Assembly (NCBI GenBank): GCA_023392535.1
Contig: JAEVYY010000023.1
Coordinates: 1 to 55,542, forward strand
Source of the DNA: Bacillota bacterium
GTDB lineage: Bacteria > Bacillota > Clostridia > Lachnospirales > Lachnospiraceae
Reading direction: 5' to 3'
DNA length: 55,542 nucleotides
Every line of letters begins with the position of its first letter. Positions within the stretch are counted from its first letter, which is position 1. The translations under genes and the position numbers were made by a program. Below are positions 16,670-24,806 of this stretch, one piece after another. Under the pieces are notes generated by a model. It had not been told where the DNA came from. It saw nothing but the letters and a program-made list of their open reading frames with translations, and did no database searches.

Positions 16670-17905
16670 ATGAGTAGAAGAGTTGTAGTTACGGGAATGG
16701 GAGCAATAACACCAATAGGTCTGACAATAGATGAATTCTGGAATAGCGTGAAAGAAGAAAAAACAGGTTTTGGACCCATTACAAAATTTGATGCGAGTGA
16801 TTATAAATGCAAAATCGCAGCAGAAGTCAAAGGATTTGAAGGCAAGAACTATATGGATGTAAAAGTCGCAAAGAGAATGGAATTATTCTCACAATATGCG
16901 GTCGCTGCAGCAAAAGAGGCACTGGAAGATTCCAAAATAGAAATCGAAAAGGAGGATCCTTACCGAATCGGAGTATCGGTAGGGTCTGGTATTGGCTCTC
17001 TACAGGCAATGGAAAGAGAACATAGTAAATTACTGGAAAAAGGCCCAAATAGAGTAGGCCCATTATTGGTACCAATGATGATCTGTAATATGGCTGCTGG
17101 AAATGTTTCCATTCAATTTGGTCTGAAGGGTAAAAATATCAATGTGGTCACGGCCTGTACAACGGGCGCAAACTCAATTGGTGAGGCTTACAGAACTATT
17201 CAGTATGGAGATGCAGAAGTCATGGTAGCAGGTGGATGTGAAAGTAGCATCACACCAATCGGTATGGCAGGATTTTGTGCATTGACAGCACTTACTTCTT
17301 CAGAAGATCCGAAAAGATGTTCCATTCCTTTTGACAAAGAAAGAAGCGGCTTTGTTATGGGTGAAGGTGGCGCGATTGTGGTGTTAGAAGAATTGGAACA
17401 TGCAAAAGCGCGTGGAGCAAAAATATACGCAGAAATAACAGGATATGGATGCTCCGCAGATGCCTATCATATTACCTCTCCGGCAGAAGACGGAAGTGGC
17501 GCTGCAAAAGCAATGGAATATGCGGTTAAAGATGCTGGAATCAGGATGGAAGATATCACGTATATTAATGCGCATGGAACAAGTACGCATCATAATGACC
17601 TATTTGAAACAAGAGCAATTAAGCTGGCTTTTGGGGAGCATGCAAAAGATATTAAGATTAATTCCACGAAGTCCATGGTAGGACATTTGTTAGGGGGCGC
17701 GGGAGCAATTGAATTCATTACTTGTGTAAAAGAAATTCAAGAGGGTTATATTCATGCAACTGTTGGTTATCAGGTAGCAGATGAAGAATGTGATCTTGAT
17801 TATTGCAAAGATGCTATTTCTACTGATTTAAAATATGCATTATCGAATTCTTTGGGATTTGGTGGACATAATGCAAGTCTTGTCGTGAAGAAATGGGAGG
17901 AATAG
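16670..17905 (+). CDS. fabF: 3-oxoacyl-ACP synthase II
   Basis: Condensing enzyme that extends acyl-ACP with malonyl-ACP; 411 residues from the start at 16670. The active-site Cys163 is in VTACTTGANSIGE, the same number as in E. coli FabF, which supports this start over the one 24 bases upstream. The two histidines are in NAHGTSTHHND and SMVGHLLGGAGA. The next gene, fabZ, starts two bases after its stop. Confidence 0.97.
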   Translation: MSRRVVVTGMGAITPIGLTIDEFWNSVKEEKTGFGPITKFDASDYKCKIAAEVKGFEGKNYMDVKVAKRMELFSQYAVAAAKEALEDSKIEIEKEDPYRIGVSVGSGIGSLQAMEREHSKLLEKGPNRVGPLLVPMMICNMAAGNVSIQFGLKGKNINVVTACTTGANSIGEAYRTIQYGDAEVMVAGGCESSITPIGMAGFCALTALTSSEDPKRCSIPFDKERSGFVMGEGGAIVVLEELEHAKARGAKIYAEITGYGCSADAYHITSPAEDGSGAAKAMEYAVKDAGIRMEDITYINAHGTSTHHNDLFETRAIKLAFGEHAKDIKINSTKSMVGHLLGGAGAIEFITCVKEIQEGYIHATVGYQVADEECDLDYCKDAISTDLKYALSNSLGFGGHNASLVVKKWEE

Positions 17906-17906
17906 G

Positions 17907-18353
17907 ATGTCAGTTCTAACAACGAAAGAAATTATGGAAATTATACCTCATAGGCAGCCGTTTTTACTGATTGATACGATAGAAGAATTGGAAATAGGCG
18001 TCAGAGCCATTGGTAAAAAATGTGTATCTTATAATGAACCGTTCTTTGCCGGACATTTTCCTTCTCAGCCTGTTATGCCAGGTGTATTAATTATTGAGGC
18101 GCTTGCACAGGTAGGCGCAGTGGCGATGTTATCGAAAGAAGAAAATAAGGGAAAAATAGCATTTATGGGTGCTATTAATCATGCAAAATTTAAAGGGAAA
18201 GTGTTGCCAGGGGATGTACTTAAGTTAGAGACAGAGATTATAAAAGTCAAAGGTCCAATTGGTGTCGGAAATGCGAAGGCATACGTAGGAGACAGACTGG
18301 TTGCTCAAGCGGAACTTACATTTGCAATTGATACAAAAAAGGTGACCGCATAG
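17907..18353 (+). CDS. fabZ: 3-hydroxyacyl-ACP dehydratase
   Basis: Hot-dog fold dehydratase of 148 residues that turns 3-hydroxyacyl-ACP into trans-2-enoyl-ACP. Motifs: IIPHRQPFLLID, the catalytic His in AGHFPSQPVMPGVLIIEALAQ (with the catalytic Glu), and FMGAINHAKFKGKVLPGD. No fabA or fabN/fabM is seen nearby, so the route to unsaturated chains is not explained by this operon. Confidence 0.96.
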   Translation: MSVLTTKEIMEIIPHRQPFLLIDTIEELEIGVRAIGKKCVSYNEPFFAGHFPSQPVMPGVLIIEALAQVGAVAMLSKEENKGKIAFMGAINHAKFKGKVLPGDVLKLETEIIKVKGPIGVGNAKAYVGDRLVAQAELTFAIDTKKVTA

Positions 18354-18372
18354 GCGGAAGACGGGAGTAAGT

Positions 18373-19428
18373 ATGGAAATGAGACCACTGGTTATTGGTG
18401 ATTTAATAGCGAAAGTACCTCTTATTCAAGGAGGTATGGGAGTTGGAATCAGTTTGTCCGGACTGGCTGGCGCTGTTGCAGCAGAAGGAGGCATCGGTAC
18501 CATATCTGCTGCACAGATTGGTTTTAAAGACCCTGAATTTAGCCAAAATCCCATTGAAACAAATTTAAGAGTTATTAGAGAAGAGATAGAAAAAGCAAAA
18601 AAGATTGCTAAGGGCGGTATCATTGCAATTAATATCATGGTTGCAACAAAATTCTATGAGCGATATGTAAAAGCCGCAATTGATGCAGGTGTGGATATTA
18701 TCGTTTCTGGTGCTGGGTTACCCATGATGTTGCCTAAGATAGCTGAGAGTGCAAAAACAAAGTTAGCACCTATCGTCTCTTCCGTAAAATCAGCAGATGT
18801 AATCTGCAAATACTGGATGAAAAAATTTAGCAGGCTCCCCGATTTAGTAATCATTGAAGGACCAAAGGCTGGCGGCCATCTTGGTTTTACGAAAGAGGAG
18901 CTAATGGATATCGATGCACTTCACTATGACGAAGTAATTGTTGATATCATTGCTAAGGTTAAAGAATATGAAAAAGAGAATAACATTCAAATTCCGGTTG
19001 TGGTAGCAGGTGGAATTTATACCAGAGAAGATATGGAGCATGCTTTTACCTTGGGAGCAAATGGGGTTCAAATGGGAACACGTTTTGTCACTACCTATGA
19101 GTGTGATGCAGATGATGCTTATAAACAAGCATATATGAATGCCAAAGAGGAAGATATTGTTATTGTTCAGAGTCCGGTAGGGATGCCTGGACGTGCAATA
19201 TTGAACCCATTTATGCTGAGAGCAAAACAAGGTCAGATTCCACATGGTAGATGTTATAATTGCATCAGTACCTGTAAACCGCTGGAGACACCTTATTGCA
19301 TTACAGAAGCACTTGCAAATGCAGCACGTGGTAATGTGAATGATGGATTACTATTCTGTGGTGCCAATGCTTATCGGTCTACAAAGTTAGAAAAAGTAAA
19401 AAATATTATAAATGAATTTCGAATATAA
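18373..19428 (+). CDS. Nitronate monooxygenase / FabK-like flavoprotein
   Basis: A 351-residue FMN-binding TIM barrel of the nitronate monooxygenase family, the same fold as FabK but a different branch. It has VPLIQGGMGVGIS, IAINIMVAT, IVSGAGLPMML, the motif PKAGGHLGF with the usual His, VVVAGGIYTRED and GVQMGTRFVTT. A cysteine-rich tail CYNCISTCKPLETPYC (near 295-310) is not found in FabK and may bind metal or form a redox site. Family members oxidise nitronates or act as quinone or enoyl reductases. Its place inside the fab operon, between fabZ and fabH, suggests a role with acyl chains rather than nitro compounds, but this is inference. Confidence 0.85.
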   Translation: MEMRPLVIGDLIAKVPLIQGGMGVGISLSGLAGAVAAEGGIGTISAAQIGFKDPEFSQNPIETNLRVIREEIEKAKKIAKGGIIAINIMVATKFYERYVKAAIDAGVDIIVSGAGLPMMLPKIAESAKTKLAPIVSSVKSADVICKYWMKKFSRLPDLVIIEGPKAGGHLGFTKEELMDIDALHYDEVIVDIIAKVKEYEKENNIQIPVVVAGGIYTREDMEHAFTLGANGVQMGTRFVTTYECDADDAYKQAYMNAKEEDIVIVQSPVGMPGRAILNPFMLRAKQGQIPHGRCYNCISTCKPLETPYCITEALANAARGNVNDGLLFCGANAYRSTKLEKVKNIINEFRI

Positions 19429-19447
19429 TACCAGATAGGAGATTGGA

Positions 19448-20410
19448 ATGACGACAAGAATTATCGGAACAGGCCGATGCCTTCCGGAAACAGTAGTGAC
19501 CAATGATTATTTATCCACGATCATGGATACTTCTGACGAATGGATCAGCAGCAGAACAGGGATCAAAGAAAGAAGAATTGTTAAGACAGAGACGACTGCC
19601 AGCATGTCAGCAATAGCGGCAGAATGTGCGATGCAAGATGCGGGAATAACAGCAGATGAAATAGATTTGATTATTGTTGGAACATTAACGGGAGATTATA
19701 TTACGCCAAGTACTGCATGCGAAGTGCAGGCAGCTATTGGAGCTGTAAATGCGGTAGCTTTTGATGTAAATGCAGCATGTACGGGATTCATCATTGCTCT
19801 GAATACAGCTCATATCTATATACAATCAGGTATCTATAGAACGGCGCTTGTGATTGGTGCAGAAACCTTATCAAAAATCATGGATTGGAACGATAGAAGT
19901 ACTTGTGTTTTGTTTGGTGATGGTGCAGGTGCTGCGATCGTAAGAGCAGATGAGAAGGGAATTTTAGGCTTTACCCAAGGTGCAGATGGAACAAAGGGCC
20001 TTGCGCTTGCATGTAAAGACAGGGAAAATAATAATCCATTGATACAACATCCAACTGACCTACATTATACAGGAATGAATGGACAGGAGGTATACAAATT
20101 TGCAGTTACAAGGGTACCTGAATGTATCTGTAAAGTATTGGCGGAAGCAGATCTGAAAACAGAGGATATTAAATATTTTATTTTACATCAAGCAAATATT
20201 CGAATTATAAAGTCTGTTGCCAAAAGACTAGAAGTATCTGAGGATAAGTTTCCAATCAGTCTGGATCATTGTGGAAATATTTCGGCTGCAAGTGTACCAA
20301 TATTATTAGATGAGATAAATAAGAAGGGATTGCTGAAAAAAGGTGATAAGATTGTCATTTCTGGTTTTGGCGGAGGCCTTACCTGGGGTGCAGATATAAT
20401 AGAATGGTAA
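19448..20410 (+). CDS. fabH: 3-oxoacyl-ACP synthase III
   Basis: Starts fatty-acid synthesis by condensing acyl-CoA with malonyl-ACP. The 320-residue protein has the catalytic Cys111 in DVNAACTGFI, His in LHQANIRI and Asn in GNISAAS, the full Cys-His-Asn triad. N-terminal DTSDEWISSRTGIKERR is characteristic. It is last in the operon rather than first, as in many other Firmicutes, and is followed at once by a two-way terminator. Confidence 0.97.
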   Translation: MTTRIIGTGRCLPETVVTNDYLSTIMDTSDEWISSRTGIKERRIVKTETTASMSAIAAECAMQDAGITADEIDLIIVGTLTGDYITPSTACEVQAAIGAVNAVAFDVNAACTGFIIALNTAHIYIQSGIYRTALVIGAETLSKIMDWNDRSTCVLFGDGAGAAIVRADEKGILGFTQGADGTKGLALACKDRENNNPLIQHPTDLHYTGMNGQEVYKFAVTRVPECICKVLAEADLKTEDIKYFILHQANIRIIKSVAKRLEVSEDKFPISLDHCGNISAASVPILLDEINKKGLLKKGDKIVISGFGGGLTWGADIIEW

Positions 20411-20414
20411 ATAA

Positions 20415-20440
20415 AAAACCGGTGTTCGACACCGGTTTTT
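20415..20440. terminator. Bidirectional terminator between fabH and dhaL
   Basis: AAAACCGGTGT and ACACCGGTTTT form an 11-bp stem with a TCG loop, flanked by A on the left and T on the right, so it can stop transcription in both directions. It separates the convergent fab operon and the left wing of the sugar cluster. Confidence 0.9.
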
Positions 20441-20447
20441 AAAAGTA

Positions 20448-21083
20448 CTAAATTAAGGTCTGAATGGAGGAAGAGATAGATGTTATGATAAGATAACAAC
20501 TTGTTGCACCCGCATCGAGTACGCCTCTTGAACGTTCTCCAAGGCGGCTGGCTCTTCCGATTTTAGCTACCATATCTTCTGTAGAGCGCCATCCTATATT
20601 TGCGGCCTCTTCTAAATCTTTCAATGCGGTCTTAAAGTCTTTGCCCGAGGAGATAGATTCTGAATAAGCTTCTACGGCAGGAATTAACGTATCCAACAAA
20701 GTCTTATCCCCTTTCTTGGCATTCCCAATATCTTGAATTTCAGCCAATGCAGACTGGATCATTTTTTCAAACACAGTTGCATTGATTTCCTCTTTATTGG
20801 AAGAAACTTCAGACAGAGCTTCAAAGAATACACCATATAAAGGTCCCATGGAACCACCGATGTCATTCATTAAAGTACTACTTAAAACTTCAAATGCTTC
20901 TGACATGGTATAGGATTTATCTTGTATTTTTTCTTCACATAAGGTAAAGCCTTTATTCATATTGATTCCATGATCTCCATCGCCTATTTTTCCATCTATT
21001 TCACTCAAATAGTCTTTGTTATTCTGTATCGTCTTAATTAAATTATTTACTATGATTACACCATCTTTATTTTTAAAAGTCAT
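20448..21083 (-). CDS. dhaL: Dihydroxyacetone kinase subunit DhaL-like
   Basis: Nucleotide-binding helical subunit of a dihydroxyacetone-type kinase, 211 residues. The metal-binding aspartates D30, D35 and D37 lie in EIDGKIGDGDHGINMNKG at the same numbers as in E. coli DhaL. Further family features are GDKTLLDTLIPA and a C-terminal GRASRLGERSRGVLDAGATS. It works with DhaK to phosphorylate the ketose held by DhaK. No DhaM phosphotransferase gene is near, so whether ATP or a distant PTS subunit supplies phosphate is open. It lies 15 bases after dhaK and is last in the left wing. Confidence 0.9.
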   Translation of the reverse strand: MTFKNKDGVIIVNNLIKTIQNNKDYLSEIDGKIGDGDHGINMNKGFTLCEEKIQDKSYTMSEAFEVLSSTLMNDIGGSMGPLYGVFFEALSEVSSNKEEINATVFEKMIQSALAEIQDIGNAKKGDKTLLDTLIPAVEAYSESISSGKDFKTALKDLEEAANIGWRSTEDMVAKIGRASRLGERSRGVLDAGATSCYLIITSISSSIQTLI

Positions 21084-21098
21084 TTCCTGATTTCCTTT

Positions 21099-22097
21099 CT
21101 AAAATTGAGTCAGACCAACAGATTCCGCTGGCATATCAATTAACTCTTTTAACTCATCGTCTACTCGAAGGATCGTTAAAGTTACGCCCATCATTTCAAG
21201 AGAAGTGAAATAGTTTCCGACATAAGAACGATGTACATTAATATTTTTTTCACTCAATAAATCGAATACTTTATTATAAACGATATATTGTTCCATGACA
21301 GGAGTAGCGCCTAAGCCAGATAAGAGGACAACGACATCATCACCCGATGAAAAAGGAAGATCAGGTAAAATAATGTCAAGCATCTGTTGAGCAATCTCGT
21401 CAGCAGTCTTAATTGGCTGAATGCTTACACCAGGTTCACCATGATGCCCGATACCAACTTCCATAGTACCTTCTTCGATGCTGAAGTTTGGATGTCCTAC
21501 AGCTGGTATAGTACAAGGCTTTGTACCGATACCTACGCTACGTGTATTGTCGATTGCCTTTTGGGCAGTTGCAATTACTTCATCCAGAGTGGCACCTGTA
21601 GCTGCTTTCGCTCCAGCTAATTTCCACATCAATACTTCGCCCGCAACTCCACGGCGGCGATCCATTTCATCTTTAGGCGCAGATGCAACATCATCATTAG
21701 CTACTACTGTTTTGACTGTAATTCCATCTTTTTTAGCCATTTTCATAGCCATTTTGACGTTCATATTGTCACCAGCATAATTTCCATAAAGACATGCTAC
21801 TCCGTTTCCTGAATCAGCAGCCTTTATAGCATCATAGAAAGCCAATGCGGTAGGTGATGAAAAAATTTCACCAGCAGCAACGGCGTCACACATATTTTTT
21901 CCAATATATCCAATAAAAGCAGGTTTGTGACCAGAGCCTCCTCCAGTAACAATTCCAACTTTTCCCTTGATCGGTGCATTTTTATATTTCAAAACACGGG
22001 GATTCTCAGTTACTTCTATCAGGTTCTGATGAGATTTTACGAACCCTTTCAGCATATCTTCGACTACAAAATCCGGATTATTAACAATTCTACTCAT
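21099..22097 (-). CDS. dhaK: Dihydroxyacetone kinase subunit DhaK-like
   Basis: Substrate-binding subunit, 332 residues. It has TGGGSGHKPAFIGYIG (residues 51-66), YGNYAGDNMN, and the substrate-binding histidine in GIGHHGEPGV (His219), which holds the ketone covalently in known DhaK proteins. Family members act on dihydroxyacetone, and relatives phosphorylate C4 ketoses such as erythrulose. Its neighbours are an RpiB-like isomerase, a ketose 3-epimerase and sugar-binding proteins, so a tetrulose substrate is possible here as well as dihydroxyacetone. Confidence 0.9.
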   Translation of the reverse strand: MSRIVNNPDFVVEDMLKGFVKSHQNLIEVTENPRVLKYKNAPIKGKVGIVTGGGSGHKPAFIGYIGKNMCDAVAAGEIFSSPTALAFYDAIKAADSGNGVACLYGNYAGDNMNVKMAMKMAKKDGITVKTVVANDDVASAPKDEMDRRRGVAGEVLMWKLAGAKAATGATLDEVIATAQKAIDNTRSVGIGTKPCTIPAVGHPNFSIEEGTMEVGIGHHGEPGVSIQPIKTADEIAQQMLDIILPDLPFSSGDDVVVLLSGLGATPVMEQYIVYNKVFDLLSEKNINVHRSYVGNYFTSLEMMGVTLTILRVDDELKELIDMPAESVGLTQF

Positions 22098-22112
22098 ACG
22101 TATCTCCTTTGA

Positions 22113-22568
22113 CTATTTTACATATTCCTTCTCTATTTCTGTAATTCGGTTGACTTTCGGGGTAGAACCACCGCCAGCAAAATCACACGAAAGCCAGATA
22201 TCGACCAAATATTTAGCGAGTTCAACTCCAATTACACGCTCGCCCATGCACATAATTTGTGCATCGTTGCTTTTTCTGGCACGTTCTGTTGAGAAAGGAT
22301 CATGGCATACGGCAGCGCGGATACCAGGCACTTTATTAGCAGTAATAGCCATGCCGATACCAGTACCACAAAAAAGAATACCGCGTTCATATGCACCGCA
22401 GGCCACTGCTTCAGCAACAGTTCTGGCAACATCTGGATACAATACAATATCTCCAGAGCCAGCACCGAAATCAGTTATTTCAAGTTCTTCTTTTGTATTT
22501 TCTAAATGTTTTATAATTTCCATTTTAAGCTGATACGCAGCTTCATCGCATCCTATCGCAATTTTCAT
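22113..22568 (-). CDS. RpiB/LacAB-family sugar-phosphate isomerase with altered active site
   Basis: A 151-residue isomerase of the RpiB fold, which interconverts aldose and ketose phosphates. The catalytic Cys67 and Thr69 are present in FCGTGIGMAITANK. Two histidines that are important in E. coli RpiB (His10 in the DH motif and His99) are replaced here by Glu9 (in GCDEAAYQLK) and Ser100 (in ARKSNDAQ). This argues that the substrate is not ribose 5-phosphate. Relatives of this fold act on galactose 6-phosphate, allose 6-phosphate or erythrose/erythrulose 4-phosphate. It lies 15 bases upstream of dhaK, which fits a C4 or C3 route, but the substrate is an inference. Confidence 0.85.
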   Translation of the reverse strand: MKIAIGCDEAAYQLKMEIIKHLENTKEELEITDFGAGSGDIVLYPDVARTVAEAVACGAYERGILFCGTGIGMAITANKVPGIRAAVCHDPFSTERARKSNDAQIMCMGERVIGVELAKYLVDIWLSCDFAGGGSTPKVNRITEIEKEYVK

Positions 22569-22584
22569 AATATCTCCATTCTAT

Positions 22585-22671
22585 TGACACCCACGTCATG
22601 GATGTCAGTAATCCTTTTCACATCTCATCGATAGACGATACAGCTCATGGATGGGAGATTCCATGAGTTGT
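22585..22671 (-). other. Two intercistronic hairpins before the rpiB-like gene
   Basis: The 112-base gap between two same-strand genes holds TGACA(C)CC...GG(A)TGTCA (22585-22607) and an 11-bp stem from CAGCTCATGG to CCATGAGTTG (22640-22671). Neither has a T run. They may shape mRNA stability or processing between the two parts of the left wing. Confidence 0.45.
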
Positions 22672-22680
22672 ACCTTATAA

Positions 22681-23538
22681 TTATAGAGTGTCAGCAATTT
22701 CTCTTAAATTTTTTAGACCTTGAATGGCAAGATCCTCTCCTGTATCGGCGAATTTACGCCAAATAGCGCAATTACCTGCTAATTCTTCGAAACTTGGATC
22801 AAATGACTCAATAACAAGCGGACCTTCATAACCGATCTCAGCAACAGCCTCAAAGAATTCACGGAAAGGAACCAGACCTGTTCCAGGAATTCCACGGTCA
22901 TTTTCATTTACATGAATGTATCCTAAATATTCTTTGCCACATGTCTTTACAGCACCGGAAAAGCTTTTTTCTTCACGGATCATATGGAAGCAATCCAAAT
23001 GTACCTTAATATTACCAGTTCCAACATCTTTACAAAATTTAACAGCATCCTCAGCGATATTTAAGAAATGAGTTTCAAAGCGGTTTACGCACTCCACACA
23101 GATGGTAACAGTTGAGTGTTCTTTTGCGTATTCGCATACTTCTTTCATGGATGTAACGCCCCATTGCCATTCTTGTTCTGTACGTGGTTTTTTCGTTAGA
23201 TATCCCCAGCCGGCATAATTGACACCGCCTAGAATCGGTGCATGTAAGGTAGTACAGATATCCACGCATTTTTTCATGGCTGCAATGCCTTTTTCGCGAA
23301 TAGAAGCATCTGGAGAAATCGGATTGGTCTCAGGGGTCAGTGTGGTAGTACAGACACAATCAATTCCTACACGTTCCAGTTCTTTCTTAACCAGTTCAGT
23401 TGGAAAGGTAAAAGGATTTGAAATTGCAAAATCGATTACTTCAAAACCGATATTTTTTGCTTTTTCAATAATCCATAGATCTTTTTCGCTAAAGCTTTCT
23501 GCCCAGATAAAACTATCTACTCCAAATTTTAAATACAT
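22681..23538 (-). CDS. Ketose 3-epimerase family protein (allulose/tagatose 3-epimerase-like)
   Basis: A TIM-barrel isomerase/epimerase of 285 residues, similar along its length to D-allulose (psicose) 3-epimerases. Metal ligands are visible: Glu in TICVECVNRFE, Asp in KVHLDCFHM, His in GYIHVNEND and Glu in LVIESFD. The lid segment GYLTKKPRTEQEWQWG and GTGLVPFREFFEAVAEIGYEGP are also of the family type. It would interconvert ketoses at C3, for example fructose and allulose or other ketohexoses or ketopentoses. It follows the cupin gene after 20 bases in the left wing of the sugar cluster. Confidence 0.85.
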   Translation of the reverse strand: MYLKFGVDSFIWAESFSEKDLWIIEKAKNIGFEVIDFAISNPFTFPTELVKKELERVGIDCVCTTTLTPETNPISPDASIREKGIAAMKKCVDICTTLHAPILGGVNYAGWGYLTKKPRTEQEWQWGVTSMKEVCEYAKEHSTVTICVECVNRFETHFLNIAEDAVKFCKDVGTGNIKVHLDCFHMIREEKSFSGAVKTCGKEYLGYIHVNENDRGIPGTGLVPFREFFEAVAEIGYEGPLVIESFDPSFEELAGNCAIWRKFADTGEDLAIQGLKNLREIADTL

Positions 23539-23558
23539 AATGACCTCCTGCTCAGTGA

Positions 23559-24761
23559 TTATATGGTTGCCGGTACTTCCGGATTGTTATTTGCAAAATT
23601 TTGTAAAATTATGAGTGGTTCATAACTGCTGGTATTTTTAACTTTGATTCCGTTCTTTGCAGCAGTTTCTGCCACGAAAAATTCATCTCCGGAAAGTTGA
23701 TCAACGCGCAATAAGCCAGGTGCTTCACATTCAAATACACCAAAAGTCCCATGGCCCTGTGTTACAAGAGCACAATAACATGCCTGATCATAGATGGTTA
23801 CTTCTGCATTCGGAGCCACGATAATTTCTTTTGCAGCAACCCACTCGTTCGCGTATGCAACCCATTGCTCTGATAAGCCCTCCTGCGTAGAAGGTAAAGG
23901 TTTTGGAGCACGGAAATAAGTTTCCTTGTAGTCAGAGCGAGTACTTTCTTCCCAATCGATCTGGGAGAACAATGCTTCAACATCATCTTTTTCTTCTGCT
24001 GGTGCACAATCTGTTAATAAATTATGAGGATTTACTTCACCATGTGTTACATTTTCCATGATTGTGTTGACATCACTGTTCCATTGTGGTTCATAAGTTA
24101 CAACAGAAGCTGGTGCATGGATGACACCAGCAGGTGTATACCAACCAGTTCCTAACTGAATACGATAAGCTCTTGATAACTCTGTGATACGGTTGTCCTT
24201 ATTATCATACTCACGAATACATTCCTTCACTTCTTCTTTGGTAGTAGATGGGTCAAAACCAAAATAAGTGAGTGGAAAACGTCCCATATATTGATTATAT
24301 TGAATAGGGAAATAATATGCTTCCGGTTTTCCGTGTTTTCCAATTTTTTCTGCTTTTTCTTCTGTTAAATGTAAGTGATGGAACAATGGTTTTTCATAGT
24401 CATACAATTTTGCAAAAGTTGGCCATGTGCCATATTTGTTTTGCAGAACATCACCAATTATTTCTGAACCAAGTTCTTTTACCATATCAGAAAATAGAAT
24501 TTTTTCCTCTCCGGATTCGTCTGCCAGTACATAGCTCATACCTTCTGTAGGACCTGTCTTAGGTCCATTCAATGCGACTGTAACAGAACCCAGCCATCTT
24601 TCGCAGATGCCGCCTCTGTCCATTCCAAATGCAAAATAATCATCTGGATGTAAACGTAATCTTTTTCCTGGTTCATTAAATCCACGTGGAACCCATGTTG
24701 GAGCTAAGTGTAAGACTCCATTCCCTTTTTCTAGTACTTCTTTCATTTTTGTGTTTGCCAA
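23559..24761 (-). CDS. Phosphomannose isomerase-like cupin protein
   Basis: A 400-residue cytoplasmic protein with no close named family that could be recognised. It has cupin features in the style of type I phosphomannose isomerase: HHLHLTEEKAEKIGKHGKPEAYYF resembles the metal-binding QxH...E strand pair, and GTGWYTPAGVIHAPASVVTYE resembles the PAGxxHA strand with the last metal His. A second cupin-like strand set follows near residues 300-390 (YDQACYCALVTQGHGTFGVF). It could isomerise an aldose to a ketose before phosphorylation. It sits between the DUF4432 gene and the epimerase gene in one operon. The function is inferred from fold-like motifs and context only. Confidence 0.6.
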   Translation of the reverse strand: MANTKMKEVLEKGNGVLHLAPTWVPRGFNEPGKRLRLHPDDYFAFGMDRGGICERWLGSVTVALNGPKTGPTEGMSYVLADESGEEKILFSDMVKELGSEIIGDVLQNKYGTWPTFAKLYDYEKPLFHHLHLTEEKAEKIGKHGKPEAYYFPIQYNQYMGRFPLTYFGFDPSTTKEEVKECIREYDNKDNRITELSRAYRIQLGTGWYTPAGVIHAPASVVTYEPQWNSDVNTIMENVTHGEVNPHNLLTDCAPAEEKDDVEALFSQIDWEESTRSDYKETYFRAPKPLPSTQEGLSEQWVAYANEWVAAKEIIVAPNAEVTIYDQACYCALVTQGHGTFGVFECEAPGLLRVDQLSGDEFFVAETAAKNGIKVKNTSSYEPLIILQNFANNNPEVPATI

Positions 24762-24806
24762 TGAAACCGCCTCCTTAATTAGTGTTAATAAAATTTATAT
24801 GATCTG

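Noticed and set aside
21387..22533. Long plus-strand frames opposite dhaK and the rpiB-like gene
   Set aside because: They are mirror frames of well-supported minus-strand genes; they have no ribosome sites and no recognisable family.
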